From Caulobacteraceae bacterium (GTDB taxonomy: Bacteria; Pseudomonadota; Alphaproteobacteria; Caulobacterales; Caulobacteraceae), in NCBI GenBank assembly GCA_019746095.1, contig JAIESL010000002.1:1-64000 (forward strand): a stretch of DNA of 64,000 nucleotides, written 5' to 3'. The notes under the pieces are model-generated. The model made no database searches, was not told where the DNA came from, and saw only the letters and a program-made list of their open reading frames with translations. This document shows positions 63,556 through 64,000 of this stretch, piece after piece (positions within the stretch are counted from its first letter, which is position 1; each line of letters begins with the position of its first letter). Both the position numbers and the translations under genes were made by a program.

Positions 63556-64000
63556 CTAGGCGATCAGTCCGGCTCCGGCCAGGCACGGGTCCAATGTCTC
63601 CCTGCGGATAACAACGCCCCCGCTTTCGCGCGGCTCATCCTCCGCCGCGCCGAGGCGGGCATTTTCAGTGCGGTGCGGTCCGACCGCCTGCAACAAAGTC
63701 CGTTCCTGGCCCTCCAGCCGGACCGCACTCAGCAAACCGGAAGCATAGGCCTTGGTGTCGAGCCCTATACGGCGCTGGTCAGCATGCACGTGCGCCGCCG
63801 GTGTATGACCATGCACGACCACCCGTTCAAACGCCGTCTGGCTGTTCAGGAACGGCTGGCGGATCCACATCAGGTCCTGCGGTGCCTGGCGATCCAGGGC
63901 GATGCCCGGCCGCGCGCCGGCATGGGCAAAGAAATAGTCGCCGACCGTCACGCTCAATTCCAGCGTTTCGAGGAAACGCAGCTTGGGCTTGGTCAGCTTG
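63556..64000 (-). CDS. Metallophosphoesterase (serine/threonine phosphatase-type), C-terminal part
   Basis: The minus-strand frame enters from the right edge and ends at 63556, so only the C-terminal ~148 residues are seen. VGDYFFAHAGARPGIALDRQ, DLMWIRQPFL, FERVVVHGHTPAAHVHADQR and IGLDTKAYASG match the calcineurin-like phosphoesterases, with histidines in AHAG and HGHTP as metal ligands. Its N-terminal metal motif is out of view. It converges with the polysaccharide cluster. Confidence 0.88.
   Translation of the reverse strand, partial: KLTKPKLRFLETLELSVTVGDYFFAHAGARPGIALDRQAPQDLMWIRQPFLNSQTAFERVVVHGHTPAAHVHADQRRIGLDTKAYASGLLSAVRLEGQERTLLQAVGPHRTENARLGAAEDEPRESGGVVIRRETLDPCLAGAGLIA

Noticed and set aside
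1-64000. CRISPR array, tRNA or rRNA genes
   Set aside because: No regularly spaced direct repeats with unique spacers, and no tRNA- or rRNA-like conserved stretches were recognised on either strand by eye.

Overview
The window is high-GC DNA from an alphaproteobacterium, most likely a Caulobacterales member close to Brevundimonas. The grounds are a CckA-type hybrid kinase, a long TonB receptor of the Caulobacter/Xanthomonas type, two DUF885 peptidase-like proteins and the general codon use. The genus is an inference; no ribosomal marker is present.

1-9,467 is housekeeping: the start of isocitrate dehydrogenase, two DUF885 proteins, CckA, a Leu/Phe-type amino-acid dehydrogenase, a lipoprotein hydrolase, a DUF3253 protein and a thioesterase. 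An inverted array of TTAGTGG-like heptamers lies at 7,511-7,634.

9,713-13,352 is a methionine operon. A SAM-I-type riboswitch precedes overlapping metX, metB-like and homoserine dehydrogenase genes.

13,418-26,831 is a compact pectin/oligogalacturonate locus: TonB receptor, two PL1-type pectate lyases, KduD, an RpiB/LacA/LacB-family isomerase in place of KduI, a LacI regulator, an MhpD-like hydratase, a TRAP transporter and a KDG-type kinase. All three divergent promoter regions carry copies of a palindrome related to TGACACCGGTGTCA, which gives a readable local regulon. 26,836-34,273 holds an MHS-type transporter, a MAPEG protein, several unknown small genes and acetyl-CoA synthetase.

34,300-63,472 is a polysaccharide (O-antigen or exopolysaccharide) cluster, all on the plus strand. 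It starts beside an IS3-family remnant and an AT-rich junction. It encodes a phosphoglycosyltransferase, a WbpB/E/A/D set for a 2,3-diacetamido-uronic acid, two WbpG-like amidotransferases with HisH2/HisF2 for acetamidino formation, four GT4 transferases (two with an identical ~1.09 kb core), an LpxD-like acyltransferase next to a PIG-L deacetylase, an epimerase, a flippase, a 3-hydroxyacyl-CoA dehydrogenase, a Wzy-like protein, Wza, an intact IS3 element, Wzc and an O-antigen ligase-like protein. A partial metallophosphoesterase closes the window.

The most notable points are the acetamidino-sugar system with one WbpG paralogue lacking its zinc cysteines, a possible deacetylate/re-acylate module, the gene-conversion-like GT pair, and the pectin regulon with its non-canonical isomerase and unexplained hydratase.
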